A DNA stretch of 64,000 nucleotides from a virus: IMG/VR virus record IMGVR_UViG_3300030107_001446, positions 1 to 64,000 of that record; one strand, 5' to 3'. This document shows, piece by piece, positions 43,939 through 51,635 of this stretch. How positions within the stretch are numbered: position 1 is the stretch's first letter; each line of letters opens with the position of its first letter. The notes under the pieces are model-generated. The model had not been told where the DNA came from. It did not search any database and worked only from the letters and a program-made list of their open reading frames with translations. A program made the translations under genes and the position numbers.

Positions 43939-44731
43939 GTTGAGTCCACTTAGGTTGTGGTAACTGATGCTCGTGTGGAATTATCTGTCCACCTGGTGCT
44001 GTTACTACTACATCAGCACAAACACTATGATAAGGACTAGCGGGATGGAAAAATATCCCGCTTTTTTTCAGCTCACCACAATTTTTAAGACGAGCTAATT
44101 CAAAGTCTAATCTCTTGTTAGATATTAATTGCTCTTGCATATTAATCTGTGCTTGTGCTGCTTCATGGCACTGCTTAACTAACTTTCTATTCAATGGTAT
44201 AGACAGAGTAGCAGAGAAACCTGCATTGAATGACTGATTAGCAGACATGTCTGTCCTCACTGGTTTAAACCAAGTAGGAGTCATGGTACCATTACTTACT
44301 ACATCTGGTACTCCATCAGGACCATCTATATCCATTGTGATTTGCATGTCAGCACCATCTTCAAACCATCTACTACCATCTGCCTTGGTTCTGGTGTCAT
44401 ACCATGTCTCCCAAGGATAGTTTTTAACTGTTACTGTAGTAGGAGTCATCTTACCACTGGTATCAGTCAAATTATATTGTGGTTCATCATAAAAATCGAC
44501 CCAAGGATCCTTCCTAGAGTCGGCAAACTGCACATAGGGTGTAAGGTTAAAGGTACTACCCTGACATTGGACACCACCACCATAGGTGTTGGTTATGTAT
44601 GGACCTTGTAAAACTTGTATTGCCTGGTTCGTCACCGAGCCAGAACTATTGGCGATAGGGTTCGCTGTTGCACTAACTCCACCAACTTCTGCTCTTGCAG
44701 GTAAAGTTTGGACGCTGAGAAGTGCTGCAAT
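43826..44731 (-). CDS. Exported conserved cyanophage protein without a standard start codon
   Basis: The conserved product begins around a signal-like segment (KRNRHNKYVYPVIAALLSVQ, then ALPARA-type cleavage region LPARAEVGG) and continues ANPIANSSGSVTNQAIQVLQ, GPYITNTYGGGVQCQGSTF, ATLSIPLNRKLV, RLKNCGELKKSGIFFHPASP. No ATG, GTG or TTG lies in frame near this point; the next one upstream (complement of 45040) is deep inside the preceding gene. The boundary given (44731) is an ATT. An unusual start, a frameshift from the previous gene or a damaged start are all possible. Confidence 0.7.
   Translation of the reverse strand: MAALLSVQTLPARAEVGGVSATANPIANSSGSVTNQAIQVLQGPYITNTYGGGVQCQGSTFNLTPYVQFADSRKDPWVDFYDEPQYNLTDTSGKMTPTTVTVKNYPWETWYDTRTKADGSRWFEDGADMQITMDIDGPDGVPDVVSNGTMTPTWFKPVRTDMSANQSFNAGFSATLSIPLNRKLVKQCHEAAQAQINMQEQLISNKRLDFELARLKNCGELKKSGIFFHPASPYHSVCADVVVTAPGGQIIPHEHQLPQPKWTQPTSSSLESSSVEVTPSSNGIGLPTLQIGTVSESDDQE
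44039..44068 (+). terminator. Intrinsic terminator embedded in opposite-strand gene
   Basis: AGCGGGAT-GGAAAAAT-ATCCCGCT: 8 bp perfect stem, eight-base loop, followed by seven T on the + strand. It should stop + transcripts coming from the 43054 gene about 100 bases after its stop. The same bases encode KSGIFFHPAS of the minus-strand gene. Confidence 0.85.
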
Positions 44732-45198
44732 TACTGGGTAAACGTACTTGTTGTGTCTGTTACGCTTCGGATGGTGGTTACTCTTTGTATGAGAGTTTGG
44801 TTGGTGACCCCTGGTCCTTGATAACTCTGTACGAATTGGAACGCCTCCCCTGGAGTCGTTATCGTAAACTGAGTTTGATTGTTGAAGTCCAAGTTGTCGA
44901 AGGATGAAGTCACTGTACCTGTTATGGCTGCGTCTCCTGACCCCACGCTTGGGCTTACTGTTACTGTTGATGTATTCACGTTGGGGTTTAGTGCTTCTCC
45001 ATTGTTTGAAATGCCTACCCCACTCACGGTGTATTCCCATCCTGTCCTCATGTCAATCGAATTTATGGTTTCCGTCACGGTAGATTCAGTCTCCGTGTGG
45101 GATGTCATCGATCCCTGTTGGAAATTTGGTACCACAGGCACTGCATAAGCAGCAGTACCTCCGAAACTAAGCAGTAGTAGTACTAAAACTCGTTTCAT
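44731..45198 (-). CDS. Exported beta-rich protein
   Basis: 155 residues. Signal peptide MKRVLVLLLLSFGGTAAYA with a probable cut after AYA, followed by Thr/Ser/Asn-rich beta strands (TESTVTETINSIDMRTGWEY, FNNQTQFTITTPGEAF). Middle gene of three on the minus strand. An exported or virion-bound protein is likely; family not recognised. Confidence 0.78.
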   Translation of the reverse strand: MKRVLVLLLLSFGGTAAYAVPVVPNFQQGSMTSHTETESTVTETINSIDMRTGWEYTVSGVGISNNGEALNPNVNTSTVTVSPSVGSGDAAITGTVTSSFDNLDFNNQTQFTITTPGEAFQFVQSYQGPGVTNQTLIQRVTTIRSVTDTTSTFTQ

Positions 45199-45210
45199 TA
45201 TGTAGCATCC

Positions 45211-45720
45211 TTAGCGTATGGTTATTTCTGTGACGAATTGTCCCGTAGCCGAAGTACCTGAACCTCCAGCTGTTAGAGTCATAGCACCCGAACTCAAAAT
45301 AGTTCCAGCCAAGGAACCAGCGGTACCAGGGGCAGTGGAGACTATATTACTATAACCAAGCACGTCACCTACGTCCGCAGCAGTGGTTACAATAGCATCA
45401 CCTGTAGTTATATTTTGTGTAAAACTATATGCATTTCCTTGGGTTGTCTGTGCTACGTCAGGTAGGGCAAAAGTTGCTACACCTGCTGTGCTGACAGCAG
45501 ATATACCACCTAAATCATTTGTTGCACTACCACCAGACGGTGTAATAGTTGTGCTGACACCAGATCCACTGGTGCTATAAGAATTACCTGCTCTTGAAAC
45601 TTGAGTATAACCCGCATCTACTTGGAGTTGCGTAGAGCTACTAAGTCTATGAGTCAGATCGGCACGTGCTGCTGTGCCACTCATCAAAATCATACCAAAA
45701 AGCAATACTGCTCTTTTCAT
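45211..45720 (-). CDS. Exported Gly/Thr/Ser-rich protein
   Basis: 169 residues. Signal peptide MKRAVLLFGMILMSGTAARA (cut probably after ARA), then TQLQVDAGYTQVSRAGNSYS and a long Gly/Ala/Ser/Thr-rich beta region. First gene of the minus-strand operon; a CTAAATA late box lies 23 bases upstream. Function unknown. Confidence 0.78.
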   Translation of the reverse strand: MKRAVLLFGMILMSGTAARADLTHRLSSSTQLQVDAGYTQVSRAGNSYSTSGSGVSTTITPSGGSATNDLGGISAVSTAGVATFALPDVAQTTQGNAYSFTQNITTGDAIVTTAADVGDVLGYSNIVSTAPGTAGSLAGTILSSGAMTLTAGGSGTSATGQFVTEITIR

Positions 45721-45730
45721 TTATCCTAAG

Positions 45731-45744
45731 TAGAAGTACTTCTA
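45731..45744. repeat. Perfect 14-bp palindrome between divergent genes
   Basis: TAGAAGTACTTCTA reads the same on both strands and touches the minus-strand late box (45743-45749). It could be an operator, or the base of an mRNA hairpin in the leader of the exported-protein operon. Confidence 0.5.
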
Positions 45745-45749
45745 TTTAG
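45743..45749 (-). promoter_or_regulatory. Minus-strand late-promoter box CTAAATA
   Basis: TATTTAG on the + strand, i.e. CTAAATA on the minus strand, ending 23 bases before the ATG of the first exported-protein gene. The only late box found for the minus-strand operon. Confidence 0.55.
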
Positions 45750-45783
45750 CAAAAACCGTACTGTAACAAATGTACCATTACGG

Positions 45784-45813
45784 ATACCCCTATTGCTAGT
45801 GTCTCAGGGGTAT
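45784..45813. repeat. Inverted repeat upstream of hsp20 promoter
   Basis: ATACCCC (45784-45790) and GGGGTAT (45807-45813) pair with a 16-base loop. It abuts the hsp20 late box (45816). Candidate regulatory hairpin or operator; no T-run follows. Confidence 0.45.
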
Positions 45814-45815
45814 GG

Positions 45816-45823
45816 TATAAATA
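45816..45823 (+). promoter_or_regulatory. Late promoter box TATAAATA for hsp20
   Basis: An exact T4 late box in the divergent intergenic region, 57 bases before the hsp20 ATG. Confidence 0.75.
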
Positions 45824-45879
45824 TATGTGGATGCCGAAAGGGTCCACAATTAACACTCGCTTATTTAAGGAGACCTATC

Positions 45880-46320
45880 ATGGGAAAAATACAAAGATAT
45901 CGTAGTGCGGATTTACCTGCACTAATGGACAAGATTTTTACTAACTCACTAGGGTTGGATGATTATTTTGATAGCTTTAACTCGATGGAAGCTCAGAATT
46001 ATCCACCCTATAATATTGTTCATGTAAATAATCACGAGTCAAGACTAGAGGTTGCTCTAGCAGGGTTCAAAAAGGATGAAGTCAATGTCTACACAGAATA
46101 CGGTAAACTCCACGTCGAAGGAAGCAAACCAACCAAAGAAGATATTTCTACAGAGGAACAATTCTTCCATAGAGGACTTGCACAAAGAAGTTTCAAACGC
46201 TCTTGGGCAGTTGCAGAAGACACTAAAGTAACTGATGTTACATTTGAGGATGGTCTATTGGTAGTTAAACTTGGTAAGGTAATACCTGAGCATCATGCTC
46301 GTAAAGATTACCTAACATGA
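45880..46320 (+). CDS. hsp20: Small heat-shock protein Hsp20
   Basis: 146 residues from the ATG at 45880 with an AAGGAG ribosome-binding site; upstream codons in the frame cross the promoter and are not coding. Alpha-crystallin domain: PPYNIVHVNNHESRLEVALA, GFKKDEVNVYTEYGKLHVEG, FKRSWAVAEDTKVTDVTFED, and GLLVVKLGKVIP. A common cyanophage protein thought to chaperone virion assembly or protect proteins in the infected cell. Confidence 0.93.
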   Translation: MGKIQRYRSADLPALMDKIFTNSLGLDDYFDSFNSMEAQNYPPYNIVHVNNHESRLEVALAGFKKDEVNVYTEYGKLHVEGSKPTKEDISTEEQFFHRGLAQRSFKRSWAVAEDTKVTDVTFEDGLLVVKLGKVIPEHHARKDYLT

Positions 46321-46499
46321 AGACAGAAGATGTCGTTATGCACCCCTTATGGATAGGGCCTGTGCTGATACTGGGTATGTTGGTCATGATACAGACCCTT
46401 CATACCCTCACCCACTGGAGGATGGAGATAGATGCTGATGCATACTGTCGAAACAATGCTGAGTGGGTAGAGTCACAGACAAATGATGATGACTACTAA
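46317..46499 (+). CDS. 60-residue membrane protein
   Basis: One hydrophobic helix (WIGPVLILGMLVMIQTLHTL) and an acidic C terminus. ATG overlaps the hsp20 stop (ATGA). Function unknown. Confidence 0.6.
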   Translation: MKTEDVVMHPLWIGPVLILGMLVMIQTLHTLTHWRMEIDADAYCRNNAEWVESQTNDDDY

Positions 46500-46509
46500 A
46501 TAATATACA

Positions 46510-46731
46510 ATGGAACAGGTATTACTAATGAGTGACCCGATAATAACACCACCAGAGTATGCTAATGACCCTCTTGCATATGTCCCAGACACAAGCATAG
46601 AGGAAAAACTAGATGAGATTAACGCTAAGTTAGATCATTTGTTAGAGCATGCACATCAACCTTACACAGGAACTATTCATTTAGATCCTCCTGCTAAGGT
46701 ATCAAGTGGTAAAGTAACAGGTGATGTTTAG
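46510..46731 (+). CDS. Small acidic helical protein
   Basis: 73 residues from ATG 46510, or 67 from an in-frame ATG at 46528. A CTAAATA at 46496-46502 lies only 8 bases before the first ATG, so a transcript from it would favour the second. Sequence: Pro-rich start, then IEEKLDEINAKLDHLLEHAH coiled-coil-like helix, which suggests oligomers. Ends at an intrinsic terminator. Confidence 0.6.
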   Translation: MEQVLLMSDPIITPPEYANDPLAYVPDTSIEEKLDEINAKLDHLLEHAHQPYTGTIHLDPPAKVSSGKVTGDV

Positions 46732-46753
46732 ACACCTATATAATTTAACAACC

Positions 46754-46779
46754 AAAGAGACCTTCAGAGGTCTCTTTTT
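46754..46779 (+). terminator. Intrinsic terminator
   Basis: AAAGAGACCT-TCAG-AGGTCTCTTT with a following T-run: a 10-bp stem with a tetraloop. Closes the hsp20 transcript before the polymerase region. Confidence 0.9.
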
Positions 46780-46796
46780 ATATGGAGTTGATTATT

Positions 46797-47042
46797 ATGA
46801 ACATGTATGTTAATATATGTCCAGAGTCCAATGAAAAGAAAGATACACTGACGTTAGACCTACCGCCAGAGTTATCAGAAGAGTTTATGCAGATGGTGCA
46901 TATGCTTTCTGACCAACGAAACGTGTCTGCTAGGAAAGCATTCGGTGATTTAGTTAGAGGTACTTACTATAATTTAATGGAGGGTCAAGGATATGTCAGT
47001 AAGAGTCGCAAGAATGCAAAACGGAGAGGACGTAATAGCTGA
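46797..47042 (+). CDS. Small protein before gp43 region
   Basis: 81 residues from the ATG at 46797 (GGAG nine bases upstream; another ATG at 46782 sits in the terminator tail). MNMYVNICPESNEKKDTLTL, DLPPELSEEFMQMVHMLSDQ, then a basic end KSRKNAKRRGRNS. Possibly nucleic-acid binding. Overlaps the next gene by 50 bases. Confidence 0.6.
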   Translation: MNMYVNICPESNEKKDTLTLDLPPELSEEFMQMVHMLSDQRNVSARKAFGDLVRGTYYNLMEGQGYVSKSRKNAKRRGRNS

Positions 47043-47427
47043 TATCAAGGAGATACGTCCTGATGCTACAGGTAAAACTGCTATAGCATATGAATTCATT
47101 GATGCATTCACCGTGACAATCTTGAGACAAGTTGAAGATATGTTTCAAGAGGGTGATAAAGTTGACATGGAGTCTCTTGGTAATATAGAATTAGAATTCT
47201 TTCCGTGGTCACCATTGTCAACTGGAAGAAATATTGTTACACTATATTCAGTAGTGGCAATTTCAGAGCCACATTCCAACGTCGTTGACGGATGGCAACA
47301 GGCAATAAAAAAATACAAAGAGATAAAGAAAGACGATGCTAAAGTTGATCATACTCAAACACCGCCCACAGCTGTATTTGTTGGGGAAGATAACGGAACT
47401 GGACGAGGAACCGAGTCTACTGATTGA
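46993..47427 (+). CDS. Sm-like conserved protein
   Basis: 144 residues; AAGGAT ribosome-binding site before the ATG. VRVARMQNGEDVIADIKEIR followed by AYEFIDAFTVTIL and FFPWSPLSTGRNIVTLYSVV has the strand layout of phage Sm/Lsm-like proteins, like the 24022 gene. The C-terminal third is disordered. It may bind RNA. It precedes gp43. Confidence 0.65.
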   Translation: MSVRVARMQNGEDVIADIKEIRPDATGKTAIAYEFIDAFTVTILRQVEDMFQEGDKVDMESLGNIELEFFPWSPLSTGRNIVTLYSVVAISEPHSNVVDGWQQAIKKYKEIKKDDAKVDHTQTPPTAVFVGEDNGTGRGTESTD

Positions 47428-47593
47428 GAATTGTTATTCTGTTGGACCTGAAGGTGTGTTGGATACATTTCCATTACATACAGACCAACGAGATTTGTTC
47501 TTGACATCTGACCAGGTCTTGACTATACTGGATCCCTCTGCTGTTGTTGCAGAGAAATATGGAGAAGCAGTAGGTTCTGAAATTAATGAGTGA
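47336..47593 (+). CDS. Small protein overlapping gp43 start
   Basis: 85 residues as drawn. The conserved-looking part is EEPSLLIENCYSVGPEGVLD, FPLHTDQRDLFLTSDQVLTI, LDPSAVVAEKYGEAVG. The first 20 residues overlap the previous gene in another frame, so a TTG near 47375 could be the real start. Ends 8 bases inside gp43. Function unknown. Confidence 0.55.
   Translation: MLKLIILKHRPQLYLLGKITELDEEPSLLIENCYSVGPEGVLDTFPLHTDQRDLFLTSDQVLTILDPSAVVAEKYGEAVGSEINE
47501..47529 (+). promoter_or_regulatory. Sigma-70-like promoter before gp43
   Basis: TTGACA (47501-47506), 17 bases, TATACT (47524-47529), 57 bases before the polymerase start and inside the preceding gene. Five of six -10 bases match. Confidence 0.72.
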
Positions 47594-50075
47594 TTTCTAT
47601 ACAAATTTATGTCTATTAGGAAATGATATTCTCTACCGTGGGTATGAGAATGGACAACCTGTACAATACAGAGAGAAGTCACAACCAACATTGTATCTGG
47701 TACCAGATGCACAAAAGAAACCATCTAAGTATAAGACTTTAGATGGTAGGAAAGCATACCCAAAGAAGTTTGATGGTGCTAGAGAAGCAAGAGAGTTTCT
47801 TAGGCAGTATGAAGATGCTGCGGGTATGGAAGTCCATGGTTATGAGAGGTATCTGTATCAGCATATCGCTGAGAAATATCCTAGAGACATAGATTATGAT
47901 ATGACCAAGATGAAAATCTATACGATTGACATTGAGGTTGCATGTGAGAATGGTTTCCCTGATGTAGAAGCATGTGCAGAGCAGATGCTATGCATTACTA
48001 TAAAGGATTTCAATACTAAGAAGATAATCACGTGGGGTACACGAGAGTTTCAATCTCAGCATGAGTATAGAGTATTCTGGTCGGAAGATAAGATGCTTGC
48101 AGACTTTGTTGAGTGGTGGGCAAAGAATACCCCTGACATTATTACAGGATGGAACTGTAACCTCTATGACATACCTTATATTTGTCGTAGAGTAGAGAGA
48201 ATACTAGGAGAGAAGTGGAAGAAGTCTCTGTCACCTTGGAAGAGGGTGCATGACAGAGAGATTGTCATTCAAGGACGTAGGAATATTGCTTATGATCTTA
48301 CTGGTGTTAGTATTCTTGACTACCTTGACCTCTATAAGAAGTTTACTTATACAAACCAAGAGTCATATAGACTAGACCACATTGCAATGGTTGAGTTAGA
48401 TGATAAGAAGTTAGATCACTCTCAGTATGAAAACTTTAAAGACTTCTATACTAATGATTGGGATAGGTTTGTAGAGTATAACATCCATGACGTTGAACTT
48501 GTTGACCAACTGGAAGACAAGATGAAACTGGTGGAGTTGTGTGTCGCTATGGCATACGATGCCAAGGTTAACTTTGAGGATGTGTATTCTCAGGTTAAAG
48601 TATGGGACACTCTCATATATAATGACCTTAGTAAAAGAAATATTGTAGTACCACCAAGGAGTTCAACTAGAAAAGATGACAAATACGCAGGAGCATATGT
48701 CAAAGAGCCGAAGCCTGGCATCTACGATTGGGTGGTTAGTTTTGACCTCAACAGTCTATATCCTCACCTTATCATGCAGTACAACATCTCCCCCGAAACC
48801 CTCGTCGAGCGAAGACACCCCACCGCCACCGTCGAGGGAATGCTCAGTGGAGACGTTCGGATCGATGAAGACTTTGCAGTGTGTGCAAACGGAGCCCAAT
48901 ATCGGAAGGACATACATGGATTCCTCCCCGAAATGATGCAACGCATCTACGATGAGAGGACAATCTATAAGAAGAAAATGCTTAAGGCAAAGAGTGAGTA
49001 TGAAAAGAAACCAACAGCACAACTCAAGCGAGACATCGCCAAGTTCAACAACATCCAGATGGCAAGAAAGATACAACTTAACTCTGCCTATGGTGCTATC
49101 GGTAACCAATACTTCAGATATTACAATCTTGCGAACGCTGAAGCGATCACATTGTCTGGACAAGTAGCAATCCGATGGATTGAAAACAAAGTAAACAATT
49201 ATTTAAACAAAGTATTAAAAACAGAGGAGACTGATTATGTTATTGCTAGTGACACTGATTCTATTTACCTTAATCTTGGTCCTCTGGTACAAGCTGTATT
49301 CCCCAGTGGAGAGAAGGACGATCAGAGTACACTTAGGTTCCTTAAAAAGGTGTGTGATGTGGAACTTGATCGCTATATTGCGAGTGCTTATGAAGAAATG
49401 GCAACCGTTGTAAATGCTTATGAGCAGAAGATGGTGATGAAGAGAGAAAACATTGCCAACAAGGGTATATGGACAGCGAAGAAGAGATATATTTTAAACG
49501 TATGGAATAGTGAAGGTGTCCAGTATGAGAAACCTAAACTAAAGATGATGGGTATAGAGGCAGTTAAGTCTTCTACACCTATGCCATGTCGTACTGCTAT
49601 TAAGGAAGCACTTAATGTTATTATGACAGGTAGTGAGAGTGACACTCAGAAATATATTAAGGACTTCCGTGAGAGGTTTGAGAAGATGTCACCAGAGGAA
49701 GTAGCATTCCCACGTGGTTGTAATAATATACAGAAGAATACATCTAGTGCTACAATATATGGTAAGGGATGTCCCATGCATGTCAGGGGTGCATTGATGT
49801 ATAATTATCACATCAAGAAGAAGAAACTACAGCACAAGTATCCCATCATACAGGAGGGTGAGAAGATTAAATACTTACATCTTCGCACACCAAATAAGAT
49901 TAATGAGAATATAATCTCATTCTTCCAGACTCTTCCAAAGGAATTTGGGCTTGACAATTCTATTGATTATGACCTACAATTTGAGAAGAGTTTTCTTGCA
50001 CCCTTACAGGCTATACTTGATTGTATAGGGTGGAAGGCAGAGAAAATGAATACATTAGAGGCACTTTGGTCGTGA
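47586..50075 (+). CDS. gp43: DNA polymerase gp43
   Basis: 829 residues (T4 gp43 898), family B. Exonuclease motif [12 protein letters not shown] (D115, E117); palm motif [13 protein letters not shown] (D387); motif [17 protein letters not shown]; motif [10 protein letters not shown] (D556, D558). Interacts with clamp gp45 through its C-terminal end. Bases 48770-48960 are markedly richer in G+C and C-ending codons than the rest. It overlaps the uvsX GTG start. Confidence 0.98.
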   Translation: MSDFYTNLCLLGNDILYRGYENGQPVQYREKSQPTLYLVPDAQKKPSKYKTLDGRKAYPKKFDGAREAREFLRQYEDAAGMEVHGYERYLYQHIAEKYPRDIDYDMTKMKIYTIDIEVACENGFPDVEACAEQMLCITIKDFNTKKIITWGTREFQSQHEYRVFWSEDKMLADFVEWWAKNTPDIITGWNCNLYDIPYICRRVERILGEKWKKSLSPWKRVHDREIVIQGRRNIAYDLTGVSILDYLDLYKKFTYTNQESYRLDHIAMVELDDKKLDHSQYENFKDFYTNDWDRFVEYNIHDVELVDQLEDKMKLVELCVAMAYDAKVNFEDVYSQVKVWDTLIYNDLSKRNIVVPPRSSTRKDDKYAGAYVKEPKPGIYDWVVSFDLNSLYPHLIMQYNISPETLVERRHPTATVEGMLSGDVRIDEDFAVCANGAQYRKDIHGFLPEMMQRIYDERTIYKKKMLKAKSEYEKKPTAQLKRDIAKFNNIQMARKIQLNSAYGAIGNQYFRYYNLANAEAITLSGQVAIRWIENKVNNYLNKVLKTEETDYVIASDTDSIYLNLGPLVQAVFPSGEKDDQSTLRFLKKVCDVELDRYIASAYEEMATVVNAYEQKMVMKRENIANKGIWTAKKRYILNVWNSEGVQYEKPKLKMMGIEAVKSSTPMPCRTAIKEALNVIMTGSESDTQKYIKDFRERFEKMSPEEVAFPRGCNNIQKNTSSATIYGKGCPMHVRGALMYNYHIKKKKLQHKYPIIQEGEKIKYLHLRTPNKINENIISFFQTLPKEFGLDNSIDYDLQFEKSFLAPLQAILDCIGWKAEKMNTLEALWS
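49951..49980 (+). promoter_or_regulatory. Sigma-70-like promoter upstream of uvsX
   Basis: TTGACA (49951-49956), 18-base spacer, TACAAT (49975-49980), in the end of gp43 and about 90 bases before uvsX. Confidence 0.5.
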
Positions 50076-51079
50076 GTTTTTTAAAAGATATAGTAAAAGA
50101 AATAGACAATGAATATGCTACTATCGTTGCTGATGGTGTTGCAGCTGGGGATACTGGTTCGTTTATCGATACGGGCTCGTACATCTTTAACGGACTTGTC
50201 AGTGGATCCATCAACAAAGGGGTTCCAGGAAACAAAATCACTGCTATTGCAGGTGAATCAAGCACAGGCAAAACGTTTTTCTGTCTTGGTATCGTACGTC
50301 ATTTCCTCGAATCTAATCCTGATGGTGGGGTTATTTACTTTGAGTCTGAAAGTGCGTTAAGTAAAGAGATGATCGAGTCTAGGAATATTGATTCCAAGCG
50401 TATGATTATAGTACCTGTCACTACAGTGCAGGAGTTTCGGACACAAGCAATTAAGATTCTTGATACTTATATGAAGGATAAGAATCAACCACCTATGATG
50501 ATGGTACTTGATTCATTAGGTATGCTATCCACTTCTAAGGAGATGGAAGACAGTGAAGCAGGTAAAGAAACAAGAGATATGACACGTGCACAGGTAGTTA
50601 AATCTATCTTCCGTGTGTTGACATTGAAACTTGGTAAAGCAAATGTTCCTTTAATAGTTACCAACCATACATATGATGTGGTGGGTGCTTATATGCCTAC
50701 CAAAGAGATGGGTGGAGGTAGTGGTTTAAAATATGCTGCAACTAATATCATCTACCTTAGCAAGTCTAAGGAGAAGGATGGTAAAGAGGTTATCGGTAAT
50801 ATTATTAAAGCAAAACTTGCTAAGTCTCGACTTGCTAAAGAGAATGCTCAGGTTGCGATCCGTTTATATTATGATGAAAGAGGATTGGATCGTTACTATG
50901 GTTTGATAGAATTAGGAGAAAAATATGGAGTCTTTGAGCGTAAAGGAAATCGCATCGTTGTCGGTGATAGTTCTGTATATCCTTCTGCAATGCTTAAGGA
51001 TCCAGATAAATACTTCTCGCCAGAAATCTTACAAGCACTAGATGAGTGTGCTCAGAAGGAGTTTTCATATGGATCTTAA
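50072..51079 (+). CDS. uvsX: RecA-like recombinase UvsX
   Basis: 335 residues from a GTG overlapping the gp43 stop (GTGA); codons upstream in the frame lie within gp43. Walker A GESSTGKT (61-68), Walker [13 protein letters not shown], followed by [10 protein letters not shown] and [10 protein letters not shown] loop L2. Forms filaments on ssDNA with UvsY and UvsW for repair and recombination-dependent replication (T4 UvsX 391 residues). Confidence 0.96.
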   Translation: MSFLKDIVKEIDNEYATIVADGVAAGDTGSFIDTGSYIFNGLVSGSINKGVPGNKITAIAGESSTGKTFFCLGIVRHFLESNPDGGVIYFESESALSKEMIESRNIDSKRMIIVPVTTVQEFRTQAIKILDTYMKDKNQPPMMMVLDSLGMLSTSKEMEDSEAGKETRDMTRAQVVKSIFRVLTLKLGKANVPLIVTNHTYDVVGAYMPTKEMGGGSGLKYAATNIIYLSKSKEKDGKEVIGNIIKAKLAKSRLAKENAQVAIRLYYDERGLDRYYGLIELGEKYGVFERKGNRIVVGDSSVYPSAMLKDPDKYFSPEILQALDECAQKEFSYGS

Positions 51080-51635
51080 AGATTATATCATCACCTATGA
51101 TGATGTTCTCGATGCAAACTTTTGCAAGAATGCTATCGATTTATTCGATAACGAGATTGATAAGATAACTCGTCAGGATACTGATTTGTGTGCTTTCTCT
51201 ATGTTAAATGTCACAGAGGAAGTAGAAAAGAATCAGAATGTAAAGTTTAATCCTGTACATCAACAGTGCTTACTTGCCATCAAGTCATGTGGTGAGAAGT
51301 ATATGAAAGATTTGGATTGTGAACGTTACTGGCCTAGACAGAACTCACTAGAGCAAGTTAAGATGATGAAGTTTCAGCACAGGACTGCTGACCACTTCAA
51401 CCGTCACATAGATGTTGGTGACTATGCATCTGCTAGACGCTTTGTTACCTATCACATGTTTTTAAACGATGACTTTGAGGATGGAGACATATACTTTGAT
51501 GACATTGACTATGCTATCCCTGCAAAACGTGGTAGAGTAGTAATGTTCCCTGCGACATGGACGTTTGCTCATTCATATAGAGCACCGAAAGAGCAGGATA
51601 AGTATTCTCTTATAACCTACTTACATTATACATGA
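51069..51635 (+). CDS. 2-oxoglutarate/Fe(II) oxygenase-like protein G
   Basis: 188 residues from the ATG at 51069 inside the end of uvsX. Prolyl-4-hydroxylase-like layout: [11 protein letters not shown] (H113, D115), [35 protein letters not shown] (H168), and a final basic residue in [11 protein letters not shown] different subfamily from B-D. Substrate unknown. Confidence 0.78.
   Translation: MDLKDYIITYDDVLDANFCKNAIDLFDNEIDKITRQDTDLCAFSMLNVTEEVEKNQNVKFNPVHQQCLLAIKSCGEKYMKDLDCERYWPRQNSLEQVKMMKFQHRTADHFNRHIDVGDYASARRFVTYHMFLNDDFEDGDIYFDDIDYAIPAKRGRVVMFPATWTFAHSYRAPKEQDKYSLITYLHYT

Noticed and set aside
44734-45040. Extension of the minus-strand exported protein to an ATG at the complement of 45040 (404 residues)
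   Set aside because: The added 100 residues are Arg/Ser/Asn-rich and antonymous to the signal-peptide protein encoded in the other frame; the signal-like segment lies at the end of this extension, not its start.
48756-49163. 135-codon minus-strand ORF inside gp43
   Set aside because: It coincides with the GC-rich patch and the catalytic core of gp43; absence of stops follows from the local codon choice.
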